Source: Spirosoma oryzae (lineage in GTDB: Bacteria; Bacteroidota; Bacteroidia; Cytophagales; Spirosomataceae). Taken from it: 64,000 nucleotides of DNA. The DNA is taken from contig NZ_PVTE01000001.1 of the NCBI RefSeq assembly GCF_003002825.1, positions 124,001 to 188,000 on the forward strand, read 5' to 3'. Positions 9,549-17,261 of this stretch are shown piece after piece. The translations under genes were made by a program, and so were the position numbers. Under the pieces are notes generated by a model, which saw only the letters and a list, made by a program, of their open reading frames with translations, made no database searches and was not told the origin of the DNA. Numbering within the stretch: the first letter of the stretch is position 1; each line of letters begins with the position of its first letter.

Positions 9549-9578
9549 ACCTGACCGGTTTTTAAAACCGGTCAGGTC
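9548..9578. terminator. Hairpin between convergent genes
   Basis: Perfect 14-bp arms (GACCTGACCGGTTT and its complement) around a 3-nt loop begin at the hydrolase stop codon. It is a strong stem without a T-tract, probably part of a two-hairpin bidirectional terminator with the one at 9588. Confidence 0.6.
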
Positions 9579-9587
9579 TGTCAAACG

Positions 9588-9616
9588 AACGCCCGCTATG
9601 GTCAGTAGCGGGCGTT
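9588..9616. terminator. Intrinsic terminator between convergent genes
   Basis: Arms AACGCCCGCTA and TAGCGGGCGTT pair over 11 bp around a 7-nt loop and are followed by TACTTT on the plus strand. It separates the hydrolase gene from the convergent acr3 end. Confidence 0.65.
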
Positions 9617-9625
9617 TACTTTAAA

Positions 9626-10693
9626 TCAGCGAGGGAGTCGGGCCAGCGGTTGAAAGTGAACCTGCTGCTTCCGGACAAACCGAACGAGTAGAATCAGCAC
9701 CGGTACTTCGATGAGCGGGCCGATGACAGCTGCGAAGGCAGCACCGGAGTCTATACCGAATACCGCAATGGCCACGGCAATGCCTAACTCGAAGTTGTTA
9801 CCCGCTGCGGTAAACGCCAGCGACGTCGCTTTACCGTAGTCGGCCCCGGCCCGCTTCGAGAGATAGAAGGCCGAGAAGAACATCAGCGCGAAGTAAATCG
9901 ACAGCGGAATGGCAATACGCAGTACGTCCAGCGGGATCGATACGATAAGCTGCCCTTTCAGGCTGAACATCAGACAGATCGTAAACAGTAACGCAAGCAG
10001 CGTGAGTGGGCTGATCGCCGGTAGAAATGTTTGCTCGTACCACTGCTGACCATACAGGCGGGTCAGCACCAGCCGCGATAGCAGGCCCATCAGAAACGGA
10101 ATGCCCAGGTAGACGAACACACTACTGGCTACCTGACCGACCGTAATCTGTACGTCGTAGCCCTGTAGACCAAACAGGGGCGGCAACACCGTAACGAAGA
10201 GCCAGGCATAGACGGAATAAAACAGCACCTGAAAAATACTGTTGAACGCCACCAGACCAGCGGTATACAATCGGTCGCCACCCGCCAGATCGCTCCAGAC
10301 AATGACCATCGCGATACAGCGGGCAATACCGATCATAATCAGGCCGGTCATGTAATCGGGCTTGTCGGGCAGAAACAAAACGGCAAGGCCGAACATCAGC
10401 AGCGGGCCGATCACCCAGTTTTGGGCCAGTGACAGCGCCAGTATTTTCGTGTTGGCGAACACCTTGGGCAACTCCTCATAGCGGACCTTGGCCAGCGGAG
10501 GATACATCATCAGGATCAACCCGAGCGCCAGCGGTACATTGACGGTCAGCCGCGCTGTCGTGCCGGATGAAAAGCTATTGATAAACGCCTGCGATTGCGG
10601 AAAGAAATACCCGATACCGACCCCGACCAGCATGGCCAGAAAAATCCAAAGGGTCAGAAAACGGTCGAGAAAAGAAAGACGGGATGCACTCAT
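9626..10693 (-). CDS. acr3: ACR3-family arsenite efflux permease
   Basis: The 355-residue inner-membrane carrier extrudes arsenite. The start at 10693 ([16 protein letters not shown]) is chosen over a more upstream ATG because it fits the family and overlaps the stop of the preceding gene as ATGA. Ten hydrophobic segments are visible; the key conserved cysteine lies in [12 protein letters not shown] (TM4), and the [18 protein letters not shown] motif matches the conserved TM9 region. It is last in the operon arsR-arsC-arsN2-acr3. ArsC supplies arsenite by reducing arsenate. ACR3 is distinct from ArsB of E. coli, which lacks these motifs. Confidence 0.94.
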   Translation of the reverse strand: MSASRLSFLDRFLTLWIFLAMLVGVGIGYFFPQSQAFINSFSSGTTARLTVNVPLALGLILMMYPPLAKVRYEELPKVFANTKILALSLAQNWVIGPLLMFGLAVLFLPDKPDYMTGLIMIGIARCIAMVIVWSDLAGGDRLYTAGLVAFNSIFQVLFYSVYAWLFVTVLPPLFGLQGYDVQITVGQVASSVFVYLGIPFLMGLLSRLVLTRLYGQQWYEQTFLPAISPLTLLALLFTICLMFSLKGQLIVSIPLDVLRIAIPLSIYFALMFFSAFYLSKRAGADYGKATSLAFTAAGNNFELGIAVAIAVFGIDSGAAFAAVIGPLIEVPVLILLVRFVRKQQVHFQPLARLPR

Positions 10694-11136
10694 AGGGGTT
10701 GCGGAGCGATTCGTTTCATCACAACGGCCGATGCCGGGCACAGACCGCTGAACTGTCGGGTTTGCCGGATAGCGTCCGGCACGTCGTCCCGATGAACGGG
10801 CGTAAAGGCATGGCGGCTGAAATAACGTTCGGCCGTGGTGGTAATCAGGTAAATCGGCTGTATGTGTGCCGCATCGGCCGTGGCAAGTAAGCGTTCGATC
10901 AACTGAGCCGCCATACCCGTGTTCCGGTGCGCCGGATCGACGGCTACCGACCGTAGCAGGCCCACGGCTGCATGATGTTCCAGACCCGCCACACCCACCA
11001 GCTCATCACCGTCCCACGCAAGGATAAAGCCCGACAGATCTGTTGGCAGATCATCCGTGAGTAACCCTGTTTTCCGTAGTAGCGTGGTAACGGCTTCTCG
11101 CTCATCAGGTCGCGCGGTGTCAATGCGCAGGGCCAT
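10690..11136 (-). CDS. arsN2: Arsenic-resistance GNAT acetyltransferase, ArsN2-like
   Basis: A 148-residue GNAT protein. The longer frame upstream runs inside arsC on the same strand; the start at 11136 ([12 protein letters not shown]) gives the usual ArsN2 length and overlaps the end of arsC by 17 bp. Visible are the N-terminal strand, the beta4 strand LLRSVAVDP, the acetyl-CoA loop [10 protein letters not shown] (degenerate Q/RxxGxG/A), and a C-terminal [16 protein letters not shown] segment followed by CPASAVVM, which is typical of the ArsN2 family found in ars operons. ArsN1 acetylates phosphinothricin-like arsenicals; ArsN2 is less studied, so the substrate here is inferred from operon position only. 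Confidence 0.8.
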   Translation of the reverse strand: MALRIDTARPDEREAVTTLLRKTGLLTDDLPTDLSGFILAWDGDELVGVAGLEHHAAVGLLRSVAVDPAHRNTGMAAQLIERLLATADAAHIQPIYLITTTAERYFSRHAFTPVHRDDVPDAIRQTRQFSGLCPASAVVMKRIAPQPL

Positions 11137-11551
11137 CGTTTTCGGGAAGCCGGGTGGCGATAAAGTCCTGCGCGAAGTACTTGATCTGGTCACGTACCTG
11201 CCGGAACGACGTGAGCGCGTCCACGCCGGGCTGGTGGCCCGGATCAGGGAAGCTGTGGTGAATCGTCGTGGCATTCGACGGGTAAATGGGGCACTGCTCG
11301 CGGGCATTGTCGCAGACCGTAATCACGTAATCGAATGGAATGTCCAGATACTCATCGGCATGGTTCGAGGTATGGTGGGCTATGTCGATGCCATCTTCAG
11401 CCATCACCTGAACGGCCAGCGGATTCACCCCGTGCGGAGCAACACCGGCACTGTATACCTCGGCCCGGTTGCCGGCGAAATGTTGCAAATAGCCCTGGGC
11501 CAGTTGCGAGCGGGCGGAATTACCCGTGCAGAGAACAAGAATACGGATCAT
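11120..11551 (-). CDS. arsC: Arsenate reductase, low-molecular-weight phosphatase type
   Basis: A 143-residue thioredoxin-coupled ArsC. The P-loop CTGNSARSQ starts at Cys8, the resolving cysteines are Cys80 and Cys87 in VCDNAREQC, and the catalytic Asp lies in FPDPGH near 102. These three cysteines and the Asp define the S. aureus pI258-type enzyme that reduces arsenate to arsenite by a cysteine relay regenerated by thioredoxin. It is downstream of arsR, with an ArsR-box-like palindrome in the 101-bp gap, and is followed by the acetyltransferase and the acr3 exporter that would remove its product. Confidence 0.94.
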   Translation of the reverse strand: MIRILVLCTGNSARSQLAQGYLQHFAGNRAEVYSAGVAPHGVNPLAVQVMAEDGIDIAHHTSNHADEYLDIPFDYVITVCDNAREQCPIYPSNATTIHHSFPDPGHQPGVDALTSFRQVRDQIKYFAQDFIATRLPENDGPAH

Positions 11552-11609
11552 CGTCGTCGTGGGCTGGTCGGTTTACGGAGCCATTGCCAGCCAGCTTATT
11601 TATTGGTTT

Positions 11610-11625
11610 ATTGTAATATTGCGAT
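11610..11625. promoter_or_regulatory. Second ArsR-box-like site, between arsR and arsC
   Basis: Read on the minus strand the 16 bases ATCGCAATATTACAAT match 13 of 16 positions of the palindrome upstream of arsR (ATCGTAATAATACGAT). It lies in the only intergenic gap inside the operon, so ArsR may also bind here. No clear TAnnTTTG motif accompanies it. Confidence 0.5.
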
Positions 11626-11652
11626 TGGCTTGGGTAAAAAAGAACCACCTGC

Positions 11653-11982
11653 CTAGCAGCATCTGGTGGTTGCTACGTAGGTGTCGAACGCCGATCCGAA
11701 GACGTGGCGCGCTTCTTCCCACACGGTCTCGTTGATGCAGTAACAGACGCGGGGCGGATTGATCTCGCCCTGAATGATACCAATGCGTTTCAGTTCTTTC
11801 AAATGCTGCGACACGGTAGCCTGGGCCAGCGGGAGTTCATCGACCAGATCACCGCAGACGCAGGCTTTCTTCTGAGCCAGTAGTTGCAGGATAGCCACCC
11901 GCGCCGGATGAGCAAAGGCTTTGGCCAGATCAGCGATCCGGTTCTGTTCGTCCGTAAATATTTCGGTCTTCGTTACACCCAT
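11653..11982 (-). CDS. arsR: ArsR/SmtB-family transcriptional repressor
   Basis: A 109-residue winged-helix repressor heading the arsenic operon. The recognition region is [21 protein letters not shown], preceded by CVCGDLV, the As(III)-sensing cysteine pair in the alpha3 position typical of ArsR. Additional cysteines are present in the wing region (RVCYCIN) and the protein ends in Cys-Cys, which could bind further arsenite. Without metalloid it would hold the operator at 12010-12027; arsenite binding releases it. The start codon is only a few bases after a good -7 element, so the transcript is probably nearly leaderless. Confidence 0.93.
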   Translation of the reverse strand: MGVTKTEIFTDEQNRIADLAKAFAHPARVAILQLLAQKKACVCGDLVDELPLAQATVSQHLKELKRIGIIQGEINPPRVCYCINETVWEEARHVFGSAFDTYVATTRCC

Positions 11983-11986
11983 GCGG

Positions 11987-12027
11987 CAAAGATAAGTGGC
12001 TAGTTTGATTATCGTATTATTACGATA
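11987..12027 (-). promoter_or_regulatory. arsR promoter and ArsR operator
   Basis: On the minus strand TATCTTTG at 11994-11987 fits the Bacteroidota -7 motif TAnnTTTG and ends 4 bases before the arsR ATG. A perfect palindrome, TATCGTA-TTAT-TACGATA (12010-12027), lies where the -33 element would be. Repressor bound there would block sigma factor access, the usual ArsR arrangement. Confidence 0.75.
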
Positions 12028-12095
12028 TAAGTTTTAGACTGTTGGCACTATCTATTTTATCATCCGGTATCAACTGGTAATCAAGAATCGATTTG

Positions 12096-12527
12096 CTAGA
12101 TGAAACTAAGCGAGGTAGCATTAGCTAAAGCCCAGGCCTGATAATCAAACTGATGCCATTCGTGGCTGCATCCGGCTTGACAGACAACCGCCCGGCGGTG
12201 CCGATCCGCTTGTCCGAAGATAAACAAAGCGAGTGCAAAGGACTTTGATGACTCGCTGTTTGGCAGGCGTTCTAGTTTGGTCACCGCGACGGCTAAACTG
12301 TGCTTGAGTAGGATGACTACCGGCGTCATGGTTGGTTTGATGGGGCCGTCGGTCGCTGCCTGTTGAATCATAGCGGGGCTGGGATGAGCCTGAATCAGCA
12401 GGGACAGCACATTACGGAGTGCCTGCTGCTGTTCGTCGATGTCGAGCGTGCTGAACCAGGCCTGACACTGCTCGACGCTGGTAACGCCATGCGCATAACT
12501 GTTGAAAAGCGTCTCCTGAAAAGTCAT
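12096..12527 (-). CDS. DUF5958-like hypothetical protein
   Basis: A 143-residue soluble protein without signal or membrane segment. It is helical, with an N-terminal NSYAHGVTSVEQCQAWFSTLD segment, a middle LSLLIQAHPSPAMI, and a C-terminal RRAVVCQAGCSHEWHQFDY motif where two Cys and a His could bind metal. This layout (start with 'W-F', middle 'Q-A-H-P', end 'C-x-x-x-C-x-H-x-W-H') agrees with my recollection of the Bacteroidota family DUF5958, whose function is unknown. It lies alone between the ars operon and a small membrane protein gene on the same strand. Confidence 0.6.
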   Translation of the reverse strand: MTFQETLFNSYAHGVTSVEQCQAWFSTLDIDEQQQALRNVLSLLIQAHPSPAMIQQAATDGPIKPTMTPVVILLKHSLAVAVTKLERLPNSESSKSFALALFIFGQADRHRRAVVCQAGCSHEWHQFDYQAWALANATSLSFI

Positions 12528-12607
12528 GTCTTCGTCTTGCTGATTTGTACTTCTGTTAACAAGTCATTCGGACTATCATTCTGACATCGATACGCCTATG
12601 CGGTTGA

Positions 12608-12778
12608 TCAATGACGCCATTTTCTGAACAGCCGGAAGAATAAGAGGCCGACTGATAAGCTGATAAGCCCCCCAATCCAGAACCAGCTGAATCCTGAGGT
12701 CATCAAGCCTGTTTGAAAGCACATCAACGCACCCAAAACGAAGAAGGTACCGAAGAGAAGGGCAATTATTCTGGACAT
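12608..12778 (-). CDS. Small two-helix membrane protein
   Basis: A 56-residue open frame, ATG at 12778, stop TGA at 12608. It has two hydrophobic helices (residues 4-19 and about 27-45) joined by a short loop with a Cys, and a basic tail (RLFRKWRH), so it should insert with the C-terminus inside. The composition is clearly coding-like and no gene opposes it. Function unknown. Confidence 0.6.
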   Translation of the reverse strand: MSRIIALLFGTFFVLGALMCFQTGLMTSGFSWFWIGGLISLSVGLLFFRLFRKWRH

Positions 12779-12921
12779 ATATTTCCTGTAGATGGGTAAG
12801 AAATAGATTGTTAAGCTATTCGAGAAATTATACCGGTGATGATATCAGTTTATTAAAAGAATGTTTCTTGTGCAAGGATTCATCCCGTAGATGCAATTTG
12901 CTGATTGATAGATGACATTAA

Positions 12922-13475
12922 CTAAAAACTGGTTACCCAGTCAGTTGATAGAAATAACCAGACTCGTAAGGTGATGAGCAGATAAAAGCCATAAATAAAA
13001 TTCCTGTTATCGAGCGGTTTGGCTGATCTGTATACGAGTAAACCAAGCGCTAAACTTATTCCTGAGAAAGAATAAAAAAGCCAATGTCTATCAAATTCTG
13101 AAGGATCGCGTTCTCCCCAGTTACCATCTTCCATGGTGTACCATTTAGTCCAAAGTAAGGGGAAAGGTCTCTTCGCTCAATTTCGGCCGACCACTCTGTT
13201 TCAGAATACGTCGTATACAAGCGGTCTAGACTATTCACCTCATCTAAAATAAAGTACCCTGAATCACCTATGCCAATTATCCGGTCTTTGTAAAAGTACC
13301 ACTTATCTAATTTGCCCACAGGCGCATTTATATAGTCACTTACTTCAGTACCATCACAAATACTGTTTCCATTTGGTGTCTTAAAATAACTCGATACGCC
13401 GTTCATAAACTGCCCATGAACTGTGTAGATACAGGCGAAAACCAAAAAGGGAATGAGTAATAATTCTTTTACCAT
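12922..13475 (-). pseudogene. Frameshifted secreted/membrane protein, uncharacterised
   Basis: Two overlapping minus frames appear to be one gene broken by a frameshift at about 13150-13180. The 5' part (from ATG 13475) has a signal peptide-like start (MVKELLLIPFLVFACIYTVHGQ) and about 100 extracytoplasmic residues; it runs out of frame after WSAEIERR. The 3' part continues in another frame as PFPLLWTKWYTMEDGNW, then a charged linker and two or three membrane helices ending at 12922. Without the shift the product would be about 185 residues, with one N-terminal and a C-terminal helical membrane region. A sequencing error is an alternative to a real mutation. AT-richer than its neighbours. Confidence 0.5.
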
Positions 13476-13570
13476 TCTGACATATACAATTAGGTGAGAA
13501 CATGTAGCTTCTTTTCTGCCTAGGTAGATCATGATAGGCCAAACAAGCCCATTTATAGGCGCTAAACGGA

Positions 13571-14884
13571 CTACGAAGTACTAAACAGTAAGCTGAAGGT
13601 GCTGCCCTTTCCTACGGTGGACTGTAGTTGAATGCTGCCCCGGTGTAGCTGCATGATCTGCCGCGACAGGCTAAGACCAATGCCGCTGCCGTGCGGCTTT
13701 GTCGTAAAAAAAGGGACGAAAATCTCGTCGATCAGCTCGTCGGGAATACCCGGTCCGTTGTCGGCAATGGACACCAGTGGGCGATGCTCGTCGTTGGGCA
13801 ATGCCGTGATGGCCAGGGTTGGGGCTGCCTGATCGCGTAGCGCATCCAGCGCGTTGGTCAGCAGGTTGATGAGTACCTGCTCGATCAATACCGGGTCCGC
13901 CAGTACGACCATGTCCATGTCCGGTACGATGACGTCGGGGTCGATGTCGCGTTGCGCAAGAGTCGGCTCAAACAGCGTCAGTACGGATTCGATCAGGTCG
14001 ATGACGCGCACCGGCTGAAGCGATGCCGTCGAAAATTTGCTCAGGTTCCGATACGTCTGCGAAAACTGAAGCAGTCCCTCGCTGCGAGTACGGATAACGC
14101 CGATGCCCGTCCGCAACTCGTCCACTGTGGCCGGCTCCGTGTGCAGCCGCTTGTGCAGGGTTTCTGCCAGCGACGCAATCGGCGCGATCGAGTTCATGAT
14201 TTCGTGGTTGAGTACCCGCAGGATTTTCTGGTAGGCCAGGGCTTCGTTGGCTTCCAGCGCTTCGCTCATGGGCTGAAAGGCAACCAGCCGCCAGCGCCCG
14301 GTCTCATCCGTAAAGGCCGTGGCCGATAGTAGCACGGCCTGCGCGCCCACTTTAAACACCTTGCTTTCACCCGGTCGCAGCGCCAGCAACTGCGCGTGCA
14401 GGGCGGGATTGCGACGCCGGAAGCCTTCCAGCGTGTTGACGTACGGCACCTGAAGCAGCCGCTTCAGCGACTCGTTCATCCAGCCCACCGCCAGATCATC
14501 GTCGCGATACGACAGGATGCCCGTGTTCACCAGCGCCAGTACGTTCTGTAAATACAAATGCTGGGCCTCCTTCTCGCGGGTTAGTTCGCTGAACGTCTGG
14601 TTGATCTGGTTCAGCAACTGACGCGCCTGCCGCACGGAAGCCGGTGCATGAACGGTGCTCAGATTACTCGAAAAATCCTGATAGCGGAGCGCGTCCAGAA
14701 AGTCGGTCAACTCCCGGTTCTGCCGGTTCAGGTAGCGCATCAGTTCCCAGATCTGCCCAACCGCTACCAGGAGTATCGGTAGCCAGTAAACGGGTTGCCG
14801 GGTTACCAGCGCGTAGGCCAGTCCGGTCAGCGTAAGCAGCAGCAAACCCGCGCGCAGGGGAAGGGCCAGGTCAGTCCTGTTCAT
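13571..14884 (-). CDS. NtrY-like sensor histidine kinase
   Basis: A 437-residue kinase with two N-terminal membrane helices (about 9-25 and 32-47), a short linker, a PAS-like region at 105-210, then HisKA box LNHEIMNSIAPIASL with His227 and a HATPase_c domain with N box (NLLTNALDALRDQ), G1 (DNGPGIPDEL), and G2 (TTKPHGSGIGLSLSRQI). The H box of HEIxNxxxPI form marks the NtrB/NtrY-type kinases that work with sigma-54 activators. The gene starts 1 nt after the stop of the NtrC-like regulator at 14886, so the two are co-transcribed. With the divergent ABC transporter this resembles envelope-stress or peptide-sensing clusters of Bacteroidota, but the signal is unknown. Confidence 0.9.
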   Translation of the reverse strand: MNRTDLALPLRAGLLLLTLTGLAYALVTRQPVYWLPILLVAVGQIWELMRYLNRQNRELTDFLDALRYQDFSSNLSTVHAPASVRQARQLLNQINQTFSELTREKEAQHLYLQNVLALVNTGILSYRDDDLAVGWMNESLKRLLQVPYVNTLEGFRRRNPALHAQLLALRPGESKVFKVGAQAVLLSATAFTDETGRWRLVAFQPMSEALEANEALAYQKILRVLNHEIMNSIAPIASLAETLHKRLHTEPATVDELRTGIGVIRTRSEGLLQFSQTYRNLSKFSTASLQPVRVIDLIESVLTLFEPTLAQRDIDPDVIVPDMDMVVLADPVLIEQVLINLLTNALDALRDQAAPTLAITALPNDEHRPLVSIADNGPGIPDELIDEIFVPFFTTKPHGSGIGLSLSRQIMQLHRGSIQLQSTVGKGSTFSLLFSTS

Positions 14885-14885
14885 T

Positions 14886-16241
14886 TTACAAATCGTATTT
14901 GCCCAGCCGTCGGTACAGTGCCATCCGGGTGATACCCAGTTCTTTGGCGGCTTTCGTGATGTTGCCGTGATGTTTGTCGACGACCTTCTGAATGATGCCT
15001 TTTTCCAGTTCCGCCAGTTGGGTCGTTTCGAGCCCGGCAGGCAAGGTCGTTTCGACGGACGAGAACACCAGATCCTCGGCGGTCAGCGCACTCGATTCAC
15101 TGAGAATGACGGCCCGTTCCATCGTATGCTGAAGCTCCCGGACGTTACCCGGAAACCGGTAGTTCAGCAGCCGCGCCAGCGCCCGGCCTTCCAGCCGGGG
15201 GACCGGCTTTCCGTATTTGGTCGCGTATTGCGCCAGAAAATGCTCCGCCAGCAGCCGGATGTCGTCTCCGCGTTCGCGCAGCGGTGGCAGCGTCAGTTCG
15301 ATGGTGTTCAGGCGGTACACCAGGTCTTTCCGAAACCGGTCGGTCTGTACGAGTTGGTGAAGCGATGCATTGGTCGCCGACACCACCCGCACGTCGACCG
15401 GAACCGGCGTGTGACTACCCAGCCGCGTGACCTGCCGCTGTTGCAGGGCCGTCAGTAGCTTTGTCTGCCCGGCCAGTGACAGATTGCCGACTTCATCCAG
15501 AAAAAGCGTGCCGTCTGCTGCCGCTTCAAACCGCCCCACCCGATCCTGCCGGGCGTCGGTGAACGCGCCTTTCACGTAGCCGAACAGTTCGGATTCCAGC
15601 AGATTCTCGCTCAGCGCCCCCAGATCAACGGCGACGAACGGTTGGCTGGCCCGCATCGACTGCGCATGAATCAGCCGGGCAACGACATCCTTTCCCGTAC
15701 CGTTCTCGCCCAGAATCAGCACGTTGGCATCGGTTGGCGCGATCTTTTCGATGGTACGACGGAGCGTCTGCATCGCCGTCGACTCGCCGAGCAGGGGCAG
15801 GGGCGTCGGCTTTGTCGACTGATTGATCGGCTTGTCGGTGGCCTGGCGTCGGGAAAGGGCTTCGGCCAGTGACGTCAGTAGTTTATCGTTGCGCCAGGGT
15901 TTGACAAGGAAATCGGCGGCTCCGTCTTTCAGCCCCCGGATCGCCAGGTCGATATCGGCATAGGCCGTGATGAGCAGTACGGCCGAGGTCGGGGCCAGCT
16001 TGCGCAGCTGCTGAAGCCAGTACAATCCTTCGTTGCCGGTGTTGACCGCCCGGTGGTAATTCATGTCGAGCAGGATCAGGTCGAAGGTTTCCTGCCGGAG
16101 CAGCGCCGGTAACCGTTCGGGGTTTTTCTCGGTATGAACAAGACGAACTTCAGGACGCAGCAGCATGGCCATCGACGTCAGCACGTCCGCATCATCATCC
16201 ACCACCAGCACCGACGCCTTTTTGAGTAACTGTACAGCCAT
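14886..16241 (-). CDS. NtrC-family sigma-54-dependent response regulator
   Basis: A 451-residue enhancer-binding protein. The start at 16241 (MAVQLLKKASVLVVDDD) is preferred over an upstream in-frame ATG. Receiver: Asp pair at 15-17, phosphorylated Asp59 (ILLDM), Lys in LVKPW. AAA+ domain: Walker A GENGTGKD, the sigma-54 loop as GAFTDA rather than GAFTGA, Walker B LFLDEVGNL, arginine finger region RFRKDLVYRL. C-terminal Fis-type HTH: HHGNITKAAKELGITRMALYRRLGKY. It would activate sigma-54 promoters after phosphorylation by the adjacent kinase. Candidates for its binding sites are two palindromes at 20624-20658. Confidence 0.93.
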   Translation of the reverse strand: MAVQLLKKASVLVVDDDADVLTSMAMLLRPEVRLVHTEKNPERLPALLRQETFDLILLDMNYHRAVNTGNEGLYWLQQLRKLAPTSAVLLITAYADIDLAIRGLKDGAADFLVKPWRNDKLLTSLAEALSRRQATDKPINQSTKPTPLPLLGESTAMQTLRRTIEKIAPTDANVLILGENGTGKDVVARLIHAQSMRASQPFVAVDLGALSENLLESELFGYVKGAFTDARQDRVGRFEAAADGTLFLDEVGNLSLAGQTKLLTALQQRQVTRLGSHTPVPVDVRVVSATNASLHQLVQTDRFRKDLVYRLNTIELTLPPLRERGDDIRLLAEHFLAQYATKYGKPVPRLEGRALARLLNYRFPGNVRELQHTMERAVILSESSALTAEDLVFSSVETTLPAGLETTQLAELEKGIIQKVVDKHHGNITKAAKELGITRMALYRRLGKYDL

Positions 16242-16288
16242 AGGAAAGCACATAGCCCGACGTGCAGGCCAAACCGACCGGTTGGCGC

Positions 16289-16318
16289 TTGAGCGTCGAG
16301 CGAAAGCGTCTATATTTG
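16289..16318 (+). promoter_or_regulatory. Probable housekeeping promoter of the ABC transporter
   Basis: TTG at 16289-16291, a 19-bp spacer and TATATTTG at 16311-16318 fit the Bacteroidota -33/-7 consensus. The GTG start of the ATPase follows at 16360. No -24/-12 element was recognised here. Confidence 0.6.
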
Positions 16319-16359
16319 ACTGGAAAGATACAACATCCCGCGACGTTGCCCGACCTACC

Positions 16360-17022
16360 GTGATCGAACTCCGCCACATTCAGAAAACGTATCCGTCGGC
16401 TGCGCGCGCAACGACGGTGTTGGCGAATCTGTCGCTGACGGTGCAGGCGGGGGAGTTCGTGACGATTATGGGGCCGTCGGGCTGCGGCAAATCGACCTTG
16501 CTGAATCTGCTGGGGTTGCTCGATGATGTCGATGGCGGGCAATACCTGTTCAACCAGACCGACGTAACGCGCCTGACTGAGCGGCAGAAAGACCAGTTTC
16601 GGCACCGGCACGTCGGCATCATCTTCCAGCGCTTCAACCTGATCGACGAATTGAGCATATACGAAAACGTGGAGCTACCGTTGCTGTATGCGGGGGTAGC
16701 CAGCCAGGAGCGGAGCCGGCGCGTGACTGACCTGCTCGATCAACTGCGCCTGATGCACCGCCGACACCACCGGCCCGCTCAACTGTCGGGTGGGCAGCAA
16801 CAGCGTACCGCTATCGCCAGAGCGTTGGCCGTCGGGCCGTCGTTGCTGCTGGCCGATGAGCCGACGGGTAATCTCGACTCGGCCAACCGGGAGGCTGTGA
16901 TGCGGCTGCTGACGGACATCAATGAAGCCGGTACGACGATTATCATGGTCACCCACTCCGAACTGGATGCGCTGTATGCCCACCGGATCGTGCGGATGCG
17001 TGACGGACAACTGACGGACTAA
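16360..17022 (+). CDS. ABC transporter ATP-binding protein, MacB/LolD family
   Basis: A 220-residue ATPase. No ATG is suitably placed; a GTG at 16360 gives MIELRHIQKTYPSA, the normal family start, and follows a good promoter. It carries Walker A GPSGCGKST, Q loop (FQRFNLIDELS), signature LSGGQQQRTAIARAL, Walker B LLLADEPTGNLD, and H loop MVTHS. With an FtsX-like permease such ATPases drive mechanotransmission or lipid/peptide export rather than classical import. The stop codon overlaps an ATG (TAATG) that is the start of a truncated permease copy; the intact permease begins 1.17 kb further on, beyond the Fic gene. Confidence 0.93.
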   Translation: MIELRHIQKTYPSAARATTVLANLSLTVQAGEFVTIMGPSGCGKSTLLNLLGLLDDVDGGQYLFNQTDVTRLTERQKDQFRHRHVGIIFQRFNLIDELSIYENVELPLLYAGVASQERSRRVTDLLDQLRLMHRRHHRPAQLSGGQQQRTAIARALAVGPSLLLADEPTGNLDSANREAVMRLLTDINEAGTTIIMVTHSELDALYAHRIVRMRDGQLTD

Positions 17023-17093
17023 TGCGCACGACTGGTTTTCGCTACGCGCTTGGCATGCTCCGCCGGCATTTGGTTTACGAAGTTTTCCGTTGA
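17022..17093 (+). pseudogene. Truncated 5' end of the ABC permease gene
   Basis: The ATG overlaps the ATPase stop as TAATG, the expected coupled operon junction. The first 16 codons match the start of the intact permease at 18193 (RTTGFRYALG-M/T-LRRH) with one base change over 45 bp, and then the frame diverges and ends after 23 codons. It is what is left of the original junction after insertion or rearrangement. Confidence 0.8.
17025..17069 (+). repeat. 45-bp direct repeat, left copy (flanks Fic segment)
   Basis: Matches 18199-18243 at 44 of 45 positions, same orientation, 1,174 bp apart. The matching sequence is the 5' end of the permease gene. Confidence 0.9.
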
Positions 17094-17261
17094 CTGGGTT
17101 GGCTGGTTTTTATGTGGAGAGAGCAGCCTGCCGACAAAAAGCCGATGCTGTACGGATAAACTACTGGTAGCAAAACGACCTGTACGAAGGGACTTCGATC
17201 CGGTATTTTTCTGGAAGTCCAAAGCCTTTGTTCACCCCCACATCAGCAGGGCGATACGTTT

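Noticed and set aside
13056-13532. 158-codon frame taken as a complete gene
   Set aside because: Its last part loses the hydrophobic pattern that continues in another frame, so a frameshifted gene is more likely.
16241-16360. Sigma-54 promoter for the ABC ATPase next to its NtrC-like regulator
   Set aside because: TTGGCGCTTGAGCGTC has GG but no GC at the required 10-bp spacing; a TAnnTTTG promoter fits instead.
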